A stretch of 64,000 nt of DNA. It comes from Azolla caroliniana. Taxonomy: Eukaryota; Polypodiophyta. The notes below the pieces were generated by a model. The model worked only from the letters and a program-made list of their open reading frames with translations, had not been told where the DNA came from and made no database searches. Both the position numbers and the translations under genes were made by a program. Below are positions 1-8,474 of this stretch, piece after piece (within the stretch, counting starts at the first letter, position 1; each line of letters starts with the position of its first letter). The stretch spans positions 1,116,001-1,180,000 of the forward strand of contig JBHGNT010000010.1 of the NCBI GenBank assembly GCA_043228905.1, given 5' to 3'.

Positions 1-1
1 G

Positions 2-736
2 GGGGCGGACAAGGTCCTATTGTTCGTCAGGTCGATCGACCGAGCGGAACGCGAAGCCATCGGGATTGAGCTCGAAGACGATGATGGAGCGAATGGTCTT
101 ACGGAGGACTGGTCGAAGGTCGGAAGGGTGTGCCAACGGCTAGACAACGAGCGAGCCGAGAAGGCTAAGAGGAAGGTATGCAACGACATGCCATCACAGC
201 GGGAAGAGGCCGAACGGCAGAGAGAGTCGGCAAGGGTCGGCGTTGGGGCCAGGACTGCGGAGGCGTACGCAGCTCTCAAGGCGATGCTCGAGGAAGAGGA
301 AAGACGGAGGCCGCAAGCCGAGACTGAGAAGACGGACTTGCCCCACGCGATGGCGGAAGATCGGTACGACGGTACGACGGGAGAGGGTGCGGAACGAAAC
401 GCCCTCTCGACTTGTGGAGATAGAACGGCCAAGGACGAGGCCGAGATACAGATCGCGGAACCGGAATGTTGGGTCCAGCGGTTTCGGGCATGTCAGCCCG
501 AGATCCCGGTCATTGGAGAAGCAAGCCCAGACGGGGCTTGCGCGATCGGTAAGAAGACGACCGCCGACCACGAAGAGTCGGTGGCTACGGACAAGGGCGT
601 AAAACGGACGGGCGATTCTTTGTGTCTTCCCACACTTACTCCCGAGACGATGGCAGTCGGGCCCGAGTGCCCACGTGAGTCCCATGCGGAGGAAGACGGC
701 GGAGAAGGGCCAAAAATTACCGGCGAGACGATACGG
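2..736 (+). CDS. Gag of element 0, part 1 (N-terminus outside the window)
   Basis: An open frame runs from base 2 without a stop to the left LTR of element 1. The start of the frame (tract VLLFVRS at about 11-31) aligns with residues of element 1 Gag (VLLFVKS), so this is retrotransposon Gag, the capsid-like structural protein. A charged Arg/Glu-rich middle part follows. The first copy of a repeated module, with core TPETMAVGPECP, lies at about 634-672. If element 1 and one copy of its 4-bp TSD are removed, the frame continues without shift at 8229 and stops at 8474. Element 2 carries the same frame in broken form. The protein was therefore still open when element 1 arrived. No zinc knuckle of CCHC type is seen in this part. 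The exact capsid fold is inferred. Confidence 0.7.
733..736. repeat. 4-bp target-site duplication (ACGG), left copy, element 1
   Basis: ACGG precedes the left LTR of element 1 and recurs at 8225-8228 after the right LTR. The uninterrupted site is present in element 2 near 15638-15643, which confirms that four bases were duplicated. Confidence 0.85.
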
Positions 737-1535
737 TGTCGGGATATTACGCAAGTGCGTGTGGAATAGAGGCGGGACCGCGGGGGTCTCGAACCAAAGA
801 GCAAGCGAGGGAGGAGAAAGAGAGAGAACCGGCTACGCAGGACCGGGGATACACAGGGACACGGCCCTTCAGCACGGAGAACGCGAACAGACACCGACAC
901 AGACAGATGCGAATGACTAAATATGTGTATTAACAAAATGGCTAACACGACTACAACCCTCGATGGGGCACAGGTTGGTTGCAACCGAACAGGCCGGCGA
1001 ACAGATGCCGATGCCTGTTCGCTTCGACGCACAAACGGGGGAATGGGGGGGGGTAGCAGGTCGGAGGTGCTGCCGGAAGCACTCGGGCGTTCCTCGAAAC
1101 AGCGCGAGCCTCCTCGGAACCCTGCACAGAAAGCTATGGAGCTCAAGAAGGAAGGAAACAGAGAGAGCGAAGCGTCCAGAAACGGTCCGACAGCACTTCG
1201 TCCTCTCCGCGCGAGATCCCCCAACAGCTGTTTCCCGCTCCTTATATATATTGACGAGCAGGCCGTCGTGTCAGCTTTTATTCCCTGTCCCTTTTGGACA
1301 GGGATCCGCTCCGTTTTTCACGCATCCGCGTAGTTACGCCGCCGACTCGTACAGTTCGCGCGCGCGACCGAAAAGACTGTTCGCGCGGTCTTTGTCTCCA
1401 CTTGAGTTAGGGCCCGTTCCTGCCGATTATCCTCCTAATTCGCTTCTATGTACAACTTGGAGCGTGCGCGCGTGAAGAACCGGTTCCCACGCCTTGGTGC
1501 GCCGATTCCGCCTATGGACGGTTTTCTTCACGACA
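737..1535 (-). repeat. 3' LTR of element 1 (799 bp)
   Basis: Starts TGTCGGG and ends CACGACA on the plus strand. Identical to 7257-8224 except for one substitution and the 169-bp insertion in that copy. It contains a TATA-like TATATATA read on the minus strand near 1242-1250. Confidence 0.92.
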
Positions 1536-1547
1536 TCCGCCCCCACC
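1536..1547 (-). other. Polypurine tract of element 1
   Basis: Read on the minus strand it is GGTGGGGGCGGA immediately before the 3' LTR. The same tract precedes the 3' LTRs of elements 0 and 2, with a near match in element 3. It is the expected plus-strand DNA primer site. Confidence 0.8.
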
Positions 1548-1606
1548 TAACCGCGCATCCTCCGGTATGCGCCAAGAGAGTTGGAACGGAGAAAACCGGC
1601 CCGTCT

Positions 1607-4600
1607 TCATTCCTCGCCCGTCGGTTGTTCCTCGTTTTCGGATCGTTCGTCACTGCTGTCTAGGAGAGCCGGGTCCGGCTTGTCGTCATGTCGCTTCTTG
1701 AACGCTTTGATCCGCTTCCCTGCAACCGGTATCGCCGCTCTCGTGCCGTCAAGTTCCGCCAGGTGATATGTCCCGTTGTCATTGGCGCTCCGTACCACGT
1801 AAGGCCCGAACCACCTTCGTGCGAACTTCCGTGTGGCTCGGTGCTGGTTGTCGAGGCTGCTGTCGTAGACGAGCACCCAGTCACCTTCTTCGATTTTCTT
1901 CGGTCGGAGCCGGTGCGTTCGGTCGAACCTGGCTTTGTTCCTTTTCCTCGCCACCCGGAGCTTCTCCGCAGCCAGTTCCACGTCCTCCGGTCTCCGCTCG
2001 AGTTGTCGTATACGCGCGGCCAACAACTCCTCCCGGCTCATCTCGTCCCTCCAGTCGACCGTTGCCCACGAGGAGATCGTCCGTTCCATCGGCATGATCG
2101 GCTTCTGGCCGAACATGAGCTCCGTCGGCATGTACCCGGTTACCGAACTGTGCGTGGTCCGGTCTGCCCACAAGGCATAAGGTAGCAGCCGCGGCCAGTC
2201 ACCGACTCGGCCTCCGCATGCCCGGACCAACGCCTTGACGATCGGCCCGTGTCCGCGCTCCACCTTTCCATTCGCCTCGGGATTGTACGCGGTGGTGAGC
2301 GAGAGCTTGACTCCCAGCCGGTCGAACAGCTCCGCGGCTTCTTCGGCGTCCAACTCCCCTCGGTCAGCCACGATCTTCCCGACGCACCCGTACCGGCATA
2401 TCACGTCCTCGATTAGGAACCGGCATACGGCCGCGGTCGTTTTGTTCGGAAGGGCCCGGCCTTCCACCTGGTTCGTTAGATCCTCCCGCGCTAGGACCAG
2501 GTACCGCATCTGTCCTACCCCCATTGGCATCGTCACCAGATCTACCATCCATTTGAAGTGGATGGTCGGAGGGTACGTGGGGTGAAGCTCGTCCCGATGT
2601 CGGACTATGGAGTGCATCTGACAGCTCTCGCAAGTTGTCACGAACCGATGCACGTCCCGGTACTGCCCCGGCCACCAATACTTCCCCTTCAGTTTCTCAA
2701 ACGTAGCCCATGTTCCACGGTGTCCAGCCCAAGGGCTGTCGTGGTAGGCCGTCAGCAGCTCCTCCTGTTCTTCCTTCGTCGCCACCACCCGGAGCGGAGC
2801 GCCGTCCCTCTTCTTCGGGTGCTTCCATAGATAGCCGTCCCGGAGAAAGAACCGGTACGCTTTCTTCCGGATCCGGTTGGCCTCGTCCTTCGTCCATGAC
2901 GCATCGGGCGTCATTGTCTTCAAAAACCCACCGATCTGCAGCCACTCCCCGTCGTACTTGCTCGCGTCGAAGTCGTTAAGCGCCGGAGTGCTTGTTCCGT
3001 CGGTTGTTACATACGCAGTCTCGAAGAAGTCCACGCCGACCTCTTCGTCCTCCGAAACCATGCCGCCCTCGTCATCGAATCTCGCCCTTGAAAGCATGTC
3101 GGCCATGGCGTTGTCTTTCCCGGAAATGTGTCGTATTTCCGGGTCCAGGGACTTGATGTACGCTATCCACCTGAGCATTGCTAGGTCCGGCGTCGCGCAT
3201 CCGGAAATCATGCCGAGAATCGGCATGCAATCCGTCTCTATGATTACCTCTGTCCCGATTAGATAGTCCTTGTCGGCCTTCACCGCCGAAACGATACCCC
3301 AGAGTTCGCGTTTAACCTGGGCGTATCCTCGCTGCCGTTCGCTGAGGACCTTCGCGCCGAATCGGATCGGAAACCGATTGCCGTCCTCGTCTTCTTGGTT
3401 GACGACCCACCCGATTCCGGTCGGACTCGTGTCAACCGTTATGTACACTGGGGTGCCCTTCCTGTAGACGGCCTTTCGGAGCGCCGGTGCTGCCGAAAGA
3501 GCCTCCTTCAGCTTCCGGACCGACTCCGTGTGCTTGTCTAGCCATTCGAATCTTCGCCCTTTCCTCAATAATCCGTATAGCGGCTCCGCAACGTGGGCGT
3601 AATGCGGGATCCATATGTGGTAGAATGCGCATGCCCCCAGGAATCTTCGTACTTCCGTGACCGAGCTGCAGTCGGGCTTCATCGCGGAGATGGCTTCTAC
3701 CTTTGCCGGAGACGGTTTCCGGCCATATGGCCCACATAAGTGTCCGACCACCATGATTTCCGACTGCCCGAAGGCTGATTTCTCCCCCGAGAAGGTGAGC
3801 CTCGCATCCTCTAGCCTTCGTAGCACCTTCTCGCAGTCGTCGATGTGCGTTACCACGAATCGCCGGCATCCGTCCGGCCCGATCGTCTCGTCCTTCTCTT
3901 CTACCGGGCATCCCTTGATCGGGATGTCGTCTAGAAACGGCATGGTGATGTCCGGGATGCAGTCCCTCAGCACCTTGTTCATCGCATTCACCATGTGGGC
4001 CACCGAGTTGGTCCCTCCTTGCGGCAGCGTACACATCCGCACTAGGCCGAGGGGAGTTCGCATCGTCGTAATGTCTCTGCTCTCCACGGCTAGCTGGAAC
4101 TGGTCATACCCTGAGTATAGATCACCGACCGAGTAAATCGACCTTCCGGCGAAGGCCTCCGCGAACTCGTCTATGGTCGGTCCGATCCCCGCGTTCCGAA
4201 TGGTCACTCTATTGACCGGCTGCAGGTCCTGAATGAAGCGCAATGATCCGTTTTTCTTTGGTACGGTAAACCAGCGGTTTGAATACGGGGCGCTCGACGG
4301 CTCGAGAATGCCCATATCAACTTTCTGCTTCAACAGCTCCATCAACTTCGGGATGTGAGCTCTCGGAACCGAAATTGGCTTGAGATTCCACGGTACATGC
4401 GGTACCGTGAATATCACCATCGGCTCTACGATCGTCGGGTCTACGCACCCGATTTCCTCCGGTGAGAATGCGAAGGCTTTCCCGTGCCTTCCGAGCATCC
4501 TCCGAAATCGGTCTTCCTCCGCCGGTAGTAGGAACCCGCCCCCACCGATCTTCAGCTCGCGGAGCGTCTCGTTGGTGAAGGTGTGTCCTATGCAGGCCGG

Positions 4601-4963
4601 ATCCCGTAAGCTGGGGTCCGACGCAACCCCTTTGATTCGGGATTCGCTGCCCTCCGGTAAGGGCGCCGCAACCGGCCTCACCTTCCGGTCCACAGTCTTG
4701 TACTTGGTGCCAACTCGGGCCGTCCGTTCCGACTCGAACCCTCGACCGAAGTCCGCGATGACTTCGTACATTTCTTCTGAACATACCGGTATCGTCCGGT
4801 CTTCGTCAAGGTCTTCTTCGACTACCTTCCCCAGCATTCCCAAGGTGTCGTCGAAGGAGACTGCCTCCACGGCTCCGTTGATTTCTTCGTCAGGGCCGAG
4901 AACTCCGCACGCTCGAAGTCTCCCCTCCGTCTTTGTTTTCTCTCGGCCGGCGATGCCGACCAT
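1607..4963 (-). CDS. Pol polyprotein of element 1 (reverse transcriptase, RNase H, integrase)
   Basis: Uninterrupted 1118-codon frame counted from the first ATG. An N-terminal linker is followed by reverse transcriptase from about residue 210. Its polymerase box reads FLDD (codons near 3926-3937) where most Ty3/Gypsy elements have Y[VIL]DD. RNase H follows (about residues 500-620, DTSPTGIGW and TDC), then an integrase His/Cys region (HDSPWAGHRGT and CESC) and a DDE core (VDLVTMP, VADRGEL, EANGKVERGH). A basic C-terminal tail has GPY-like text (RRWFGPYVV). No chromodomain is seen. From memory the integrase resembles that of fungal Ty3/Gypsy elements more than plant chromoviruses, which is an inference. 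The frame is open upstream to 5125, overlapping gag-protease in the -1 frame, so the natural product is probably a Gag-Pol fusion. Confidence 0.92.
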   Translation of the reverse strand: MVGIAGREKTKTEGRLRACGVLGPDEEINGAVEAVSFDDTLGMLGKVVEEDLDEDRTIPVCSEEMYEVIADFGRGFESERTARVGTKYKTVDRKVRPVAAPLPEGSESRIKGVASDPSLRDPACIGHTFTNETLRELKIGGGGFLLPAEEDRFRRMLGRHGKAFAFSPEEIGCVDPTIVEPMVIFTVPHVPWNLKPISVPRAHIPKLMELLKQKVDMGILEPSSAPYSNRWFTVPKKNGSLRFIQDLQPVNRVTIRNAGIGPTIDEFAEAFAGRSIYSVGDLYSGYDQFQLAVESRDITTMRTPLGLVRMCTLPQGGTNSVAHMVNAMNKVLRDCIPDITMPFLDDIPIKGCPVEEKDETIGPDGCRRFVVTHIDDCEKVLRRLEDARLTFSGEKSAFGQSEIMVVGHLCGPYGRKPSPAKVEAISAMKPDCSSVTEVRRFLGACAFYHIWIPHYAHVAEPLYGLLRKGRRFEWLDKHTESVRKLKEALSAAPALRKAVYRKGTPVYITVDTSPTGIGWVVNQEDEDGNRFPIRFGAKVLSERQRGYAQVKRELWGIVSAVKADKDYLIGTEVIIETDCMPILGMISGCATPDLAMLRWIAYIKSLDPEIRHISGKDNAMADMLSRARFDDEGGMVSEDEEVGVDFFETAYVTTDGTSTPALNDFDASKYDGEWLQIGGFLKTMTPDASWTKDEANRIRKKAYRFFLRDGYLWKHPKKRDGAPLRVVATKEEQEELLTAYHDSPWAGHRGTWATFEKLKGKYWWPGQYRDVHRFVTTCESCQMHSIVRHRDELHPTYPPTIHFKWMVDLVTMPMGVGQMRYLVLAREDLTNQVEGRALPNKTTAAVCRFLIEDVICRYGCVGKIVADRGELDAEEAAELFDRLGVKLSLTTAYNPEANGKVERGHGPIVKALVRACGGRVGDWPRLLPYALWADRTTHSSVTGYMPTELMFGQKPIMPMERTISSWATVDWRDEMSREELLAARIRQLERRPEDVELAAEKLRVARKRNKARFDRTHRLRPKKIEEGDWVLVYDSSLDNQHRATRKFARRWFGPYVVRSANDNGTYHLAELDGTRAAIPVAGKRIKAFKKRHDDKPDPALLDSSDERSENEEQPTGEE

Positions 4964-5085
4964 CGCACATGCTCCGCTGCCGGAGAAGCAAAATTTCCTA
5001 CCTATTGTACACGGTTTTATCGTACAGATGTGGGGTCTTCCCGGAGCATCCGGACTGTCGCGGCCCCACGCCTTGGCAGTCCTCT

Positions 5086-5125
5086 CTAAAAATCCTCTCG
5101 GTTTTCGGAACCGAGGGAGTCGCGG
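5086..5125 (-). promoter_or_regulatory. Candidate -1 ribosomal frameshift window between gag-protease and pol
   Basis: The pol frame lies in -1 relative to gag-protease and becomes open after a TAA at 5126-5128. The two frames overlap for only 40 nt. The gag stop TAG (5086-5088) directly follows a run of five T, so a TTT codon could slip back one base. Frameshifting is an inference from frame geometry. Confidence 0.45.
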
Positions 5126-7212
5126 TTACGTTCGTGGTTCGGCCGTACCGTCAGAAACTGGACCGAATGGCGCCCGTCTTGGCTTTTGACCCTTGCGTAG
5201 GCCGAACCATTGTCCAGCACCTTGGTCTCCATTCGCGCCGCCGTGATGTACGGCTCTCCCAGTATGACCGGATGCGAAGACGTCTCCTGCACAAAGAAGT
5301 GCTGGTCAATCTCGACGTCGCCGATCTTGACTCTCACATTCGGACAGGCCCCGTGCAGTTCCTCGGTGGCGCGCGTCGCTGCCCTTATTTTCCACCCGTG
5401 CTTGGTGTTGATCGGCCATTTGCCCTTCTTATAGAAGTCCATGGACATCAAATTGATCTCCGATCCGTGGTCCACCAAAGCTATCACCGGTTCCTGGACA
5501 TCGCCGATCTTCACCGGGGTTTCCGTGGTCGCTCGGGCCCAGTGCGGTCTCGAATAGTGGCTTTCCGCCCACTCGTCTCCCAGCGCCATGTCGTCTAGGT
5601 GCGTCGTCCGCACTTCCACCGGTCTTTCCGGTTCTGTCTCCGTTGACAGCCTCTTCCGTTTCACCAAGTCCACGATGGAGTCGTGGAACTCCTTCTTGGC
5701 GATTCCCAGCACCTCCCGTAGCGACAGCTCCACCTTGCTGTCGAGGATCCGTTCCTCCAGGACCTTTCGTAAGTCCGTGGTTCTTTCTATCTTCGTCCCC
5801 AGACGGTACCCGCCCTTCTGGGGTTTATCTTGCGTACCGGCCCCGCCGGCTTCGTCCCGTCGTGGTCCGGACCGGGTCTCGTATCGTTGTGAGGGCCCGG
5901 TCGTCCCGGGTTTCCCCACCCGCTTCTCTTCTACCAGAGCCTCGTAGTTCCTGCAAGCGGCTTCCACGAAGCCCGTCTTTTCCTCGACCGGGTCGCTCCA
6001 CCCGGTCATCTCCCGTACCCGTTTCTCCGCACGGTCCGATTCCTCCCTTCTAAGCCCTGCACCGGCAAGGCCTTCCAGCATCGTCGGCCAGAATCCGGCT
6101 TTGCTTTCCTTTCGGGCCTCGCCGCCCCCGACTCGAATGCCGGCCGACGCCGAGTAGTGGGCGGTTTCCGCGTGTCGGGCCGCCGCCTCTTCCATCAACC
6201 TTTTCATACCACCTCTTCCGTCGTTTCGGCTCAGGGCCCTTCGGGTGTCGCTGGCATGCACCCGTCCTTCCCACAGGTACACCACCCTGTCCCTCAGCGC
6301 CTCCGCGAAGTCGCCGCAGTCCTTCCGAATGTGGCCGACTTCATCGCACCACATGCACCTGTTTCCTGCCGCCGGCCGTCGGTCACGAGCCGGTTCGCCT
6401 CCTTCCCTTCGGGCCTGCGCGATTTGGAGGTCCTTTATCGCCTTCGTCAATTCCTCCAGCGCCGCTCCTCCGGTTGAGCCTCTGACTACGCCGGTCGAAG
6501 CCGAACCGGTTTCCAACCACTCCCGGGTCTCTTCCTTGCGCACCTGTGGCGCTGGTTCGAGCTTCCTTGCTGCGACCGAGCCCGACCCGGTCGCCCCGTT
6601 ATCCGCCCATTCTCGCCGTTTGTCGAAACGGCCACAGACCTTCCTGACAGCCGCCCAGTCGGTAGTGAGCCCGTCTTCGGTTTCCAGCAAGAGGCCCACT
6701 TGCTCCCGATCCCGCTCGTCGACCGACTTGACAAACAGCAAGACCCGGCTCGTGTCCAGGATGGTTCGGTCGAGCGCCGAAAGGCGCGCAAAGTTTTCCT
6801 CGAACTCCCGGAGGAGCGCCGACGCGTTTCTTCCCTTCCCCGGGGACTCCACCCATTCCATGAACCTTCGCTTCGAAAGCCGGAGCGCGTCGTCCAGCCC
6901 GTATTTCTCTAGGAGCCGACCTTCGAACTGCTCCCAGGTACGGCTCTCCGTCCGCACCTCGAGCACCTCCGCATGGATGCTCGGCATCGCCACTCGGGGA
7001 AATCCGGCAAGACGCCTTTCTTCCGGAATGTCCCGCATCAGCATCTCTGCACCGTAGGACGCCAAATACTTCGTGGCATCCTTCCCATCGAACCGGCCGA
7101 TCGTGCCGACGACCGCCTCAATAGCTCTGTCGAGGGCACCGGTGCTCTCGCGCGCGTTTACAATCCGATCCACGGCCGAAGCCATGGCCTCTGCGAGATC
7201 CGACCCCCTCAT
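5086..7212 (-). CDS. Gag-protease polyprotein of element 1
   Basis: A 708-residue frame starts at ATG 7212; the frame is open a few codons upstream but without ATG, and element 3 has the same MRGS[DE]LAEAM start. The N-terminal 220 residues form the capsid-like Gag. A CCHC zinc knuckle (C-X2-C-X4-H-X4-C, CMWCDEVGHIRKDC) lies at 6316-6357. A charged linker follows, then an aspartic protease whose active site reads VDHGSE (Asp codon 5470-5472), in place of the usual D-[ST]-G. Gag packages the RNA and the protease matures the polyprotein. The same DHG occurs in element 3, so it is a family trait and not a recent mutation. No stop or frameshift interrupts the frame. Confidence 0.9.
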   Translation of the reverse strand: MRGSDLAEAMASAVDRIVNARESTGALDRAIEAVVGTIGRFDGKDATKYLASYGAEMLMRDIPEERRLAGFPRVAMPSIHAEVLEVRTESRTWEQFEGRLLEKYGLDDALRLSKRRFMEWVESPGKGRNASALLREFEENFARLSALDRTILDTSRVLLFVKSVDERDREQVGLLLETEDGLTTDWAAVRKVCGRFDKRREWADNGATGSGSVAARKLEPAPQVRKEETREWLETGSASTGVVRGSTGGAALEELTKAIKDLQIAQARREGGEPARDRRPAAGNRCMWCDEVGHIRKDCGDFAEALRDRVVYLWEGRVHASDTRRALSRNDGRGGMKRLMEEAAARHAETAHYSASAGIRVGGGEARKESKAGFWPTMLEGLAGAGLRREESDRAEKRVREMTGWSDPVEEKTGFVEAACRNYEALVEEKRVGKPGTTGPSQRYETRSGPRRDEAGGAGTQDKPQKGGYRLGTKIERTTDLRKVLEERILDSKVELSLREVLGIAKKEFHDSIVDLVKRKRLSTETEPERPVEVRTTHLDDMALGDEWAESHYSRPHWARATTETPVKIGDVQEPVIALVDHGSEINLMSMDFYKKGKWPINTKHGWKIRAATRATEELHGACPNVRVKIGDVEIDQHFFVQETSSHPVILGEPYITAARMETKVLDNGSAYARVKSQDGRHSVQFLTVRPNHERNRDSLGSENREDF

Positions 7213-7233
7213 CCTCTGCTCTTCTGCCGCCTC

Positions 7234-7256
7234 TTTCACGTCGGGTTCACCAAAGA
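7234..7256 (-). other. Conserved post-LTR motif of element 1 (primer-binding-site position)
   Basis: Directly after the 5' LTR the minus strand reads TCTTTGGTGAACCCGACGTG. Element 2 (14425) and element 3 (44541) have close variants. The position is that of a primer binding site, but it does not match the complement of initiator Met tRNA (TGGTATCAGAGC) used by Copia-1, Copia-2 and Gypsy-E here. Confidence 0.6.
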
Positions 7257-7376
7257 TGTCGGGATATTACGCAAGTGCGTGTGGAATAGAGGCGGGACCG
7301 CGGGGGTCTCGAACCAAAGAGCAAGCGAGGGAGGAGAAAGAGAGAGAACCGGCTATGCAGGACCGGGGATACACAG

Positions 7377-7545
7377 TTACAGGAATTCGAGTTTGAAATA
7401 TTCCACCGACCTGGTATACAGCATACCGTGGCGGATTACTTAAGCCGATTAGAGTCCGGAGAGACGGGTGACGGAGTAGCGGATGAGTTTCCGGATGCGG
7501 AGCTGTTTCGCATCACTACGAAGACGACAACAGATGAGACACAAG
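7377..7545 (+). mobile_element. Insert in the element 1 LTR: fragment of a foreign Gypsy RNase H region
   Basis: 169 bp absent from the other LTR. The plus strand translates without stop and includes FHRPG, QHTVADYLSRLESGE, the text typical of the RNase H to integrase junction of plant Ty3/Gypsy elements. No other copy is in this window. The junctions share short ACACA-type microhomology and no TSD is evident, which fits filler DNA at a repaired break (inference). Confidence 0.7.
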
Positions 7546-7930
7546 GGACACGGCCCTTCAGCACGGAGAACGCGAACAGACACCGACACAGACAGATGCG
7601 AATGACTAAATATGTGTATTAACAAAATGGCTAACACGACTACAACCCTCGATGGGGCACAGGTTGGTTGCAACCGAACAGGCCGGCGAACAGATGCCGA
7701 TGCCTGTTCGCTTCGACGCACAAACGGGGGAATGGGGGGGGGTAGCAGGTCGGAGGTGCTGCCGGAAGCACTCGGGCGTTCCTCGAAACAGCGCGAGCCT
7801 CCTCGGAACCCTGCACAGAAAGCTATGGAGCTCAAGAAGGAAGGAAACAGAGAGAGCGAAGCGTCCAGAAACGGTCCGACAGCACTTCGTCCTCTCCGCG
7901 CGAGATCCCCCAACAGCTGTTTCCCGCTCC

Positions 7931-7940
7931 TTATATATAT
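7931..7940 (-). promoter_or_regulatory. TATA-like box in the element 1 5' LTR
   Basis: The AT alternation TTATATATAT interrupts an otherwise GC-rich LTR about 285 bp from the LTR 5' end in the coding direction. It is the best TATA candidate for element 1 transcription. Confidence 0.45.
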
Positions 7941-8224
7941 TGACGAGCAGGCCGTCGTGTCAGCTTTTATTCCCTGTCCCTTTTGGACAGGGATCCGCTC
8001 CGTTTTTCACGCATCCGCGTAGTTACGCCGCCGACTCGTACAGTTCGCGCGCGCGACCGAAAAGACTGTTCGCGCGGTCTTTGTCTCCACTTGAGTTAGG
8101 GCCCGTTCCTGCCGATTATCCTCCTAATTCGCTTCTATGTACAACTTGGAGCGTGCGCGCGTGAAGAACCGGTTCCCACGCCTTGGTGCGCCGATTCCGC
8201 CTATGGACGGTTTTCTTCACGACA

Positions 8225-8228
8225 ACGG
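8225..8228. repeat. 4-bp target-site duplication (ACGG), right copy, element 1
   Basis: Matches 733-736. Removing element 1 with one ACGG restores collinearity with element 2. Confidence 0.85.
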
Positions 8229-8474
8229 GAAAGGAGCGGACGAAAGCTCACGGACCCAATTCCGGAGAACTCGGCATTCGGGCCCGTATGCCCATGTAAG
8301 ACCGAGGAGATGGATGGCGGTACCGAGGAGTCCTGGCACTATGCCAGCGAAGAAGGATGGGAAACGGCCTGCGAGGAGGCCAAGGAAGGAAGCGGCACGA
8401 GAAGATCGGCATTCCAATTCGTATGGAGCAGAATCCGGTCGTGGATCGTTCGATCGGGGCCGGATTCGGCATGA
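8229..8474 (+). CDS. Gag of element 0, part 2 (C-terminus)
   Basis: With element 1 removed, codon 246 of the visible gag frame begins here and the frame stays open for 81 more codons to TGA at 8472-8474. The same stop, in the same context (GCA TGA), ends the frame of element 2 at 15885-15887. It contains the second in-frame copy of the repeated module (PIPENSAFGPVCPCKTEE at about 8257-8310). That copy has a Cys-Pro-Cys core, followed by a Trp/Arg-rich tail. The shared stop in two copies supports this as the true Gag C-terminus. Function of the CPC-containing repeat is unknown. Confidence 0.65.
   Translation, partial: ERSGRKLTDPIPENSAFGPVCPCKTEEMDGGTEESWHYASEEGWETACEEAKEGSGTRRSAFQFVWSRIRSWIVRSGPDSA

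Larger units (their letters stand above)
737..8224 (-). mobile_element. Element 1: complete autonomous Ty3/Gypsy element of the TGTCG family
   Basis: Complete LTR retrotransposon on the minus strand. In coding order it has a 5' LTR (7257-8224), a conserved post-LTR motif (7234-7256), gag-protease (7212 to 5086), a 40-nt overlap, pol with RT, RNase H and integrase (to 1607), a polypurine tract (1536-1547) and a 3' LTR (737-1535). LTR termini are TGTCG...CGACA and the TSD is ACGG. The two LTRs differ by one visible substitution (C/T at the GGCTACGCAGG site) plus a 169-bp insertion in the 5' LTR, and neither coding frame is interrupted. This is the youngest-looking copy in the window and is probably still competent, as an inference. 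Confidence 0.9.
7257..8224 (-). repeat. 5' LTR of element 1 (968 bp including a 169-bp insertion)
   Basis: Same sequence as 737-1535 with one substitution, plus the insertion at 7377-7545. Ends TGTCG and CGACA. It should carry the promoter for transcription towards lower coordinates. Confidence 0.92.

Noticed and set aside
493-1224. Long minus-strand open frame across the gag end of element 0 and the LTR
   Set aside because: It crosses an insertion boundary (737) and lies opposite a real gag frame in GC-rich DNA. It has no homologue-like motif and is a chance frame.
923-1475. Open frames inside the element 1 LTRs (also at 7612-8164)
   Set aside because: Identical because the LTRs are identical. 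No domain, low-complexity Arg/Pro text, and position in promoter or leader sequence.
4380-5598. Plus-strand frames opposite element 1 pol and gag
   Set aside because: Antisense shadows of a clearly recognised polyprotein.
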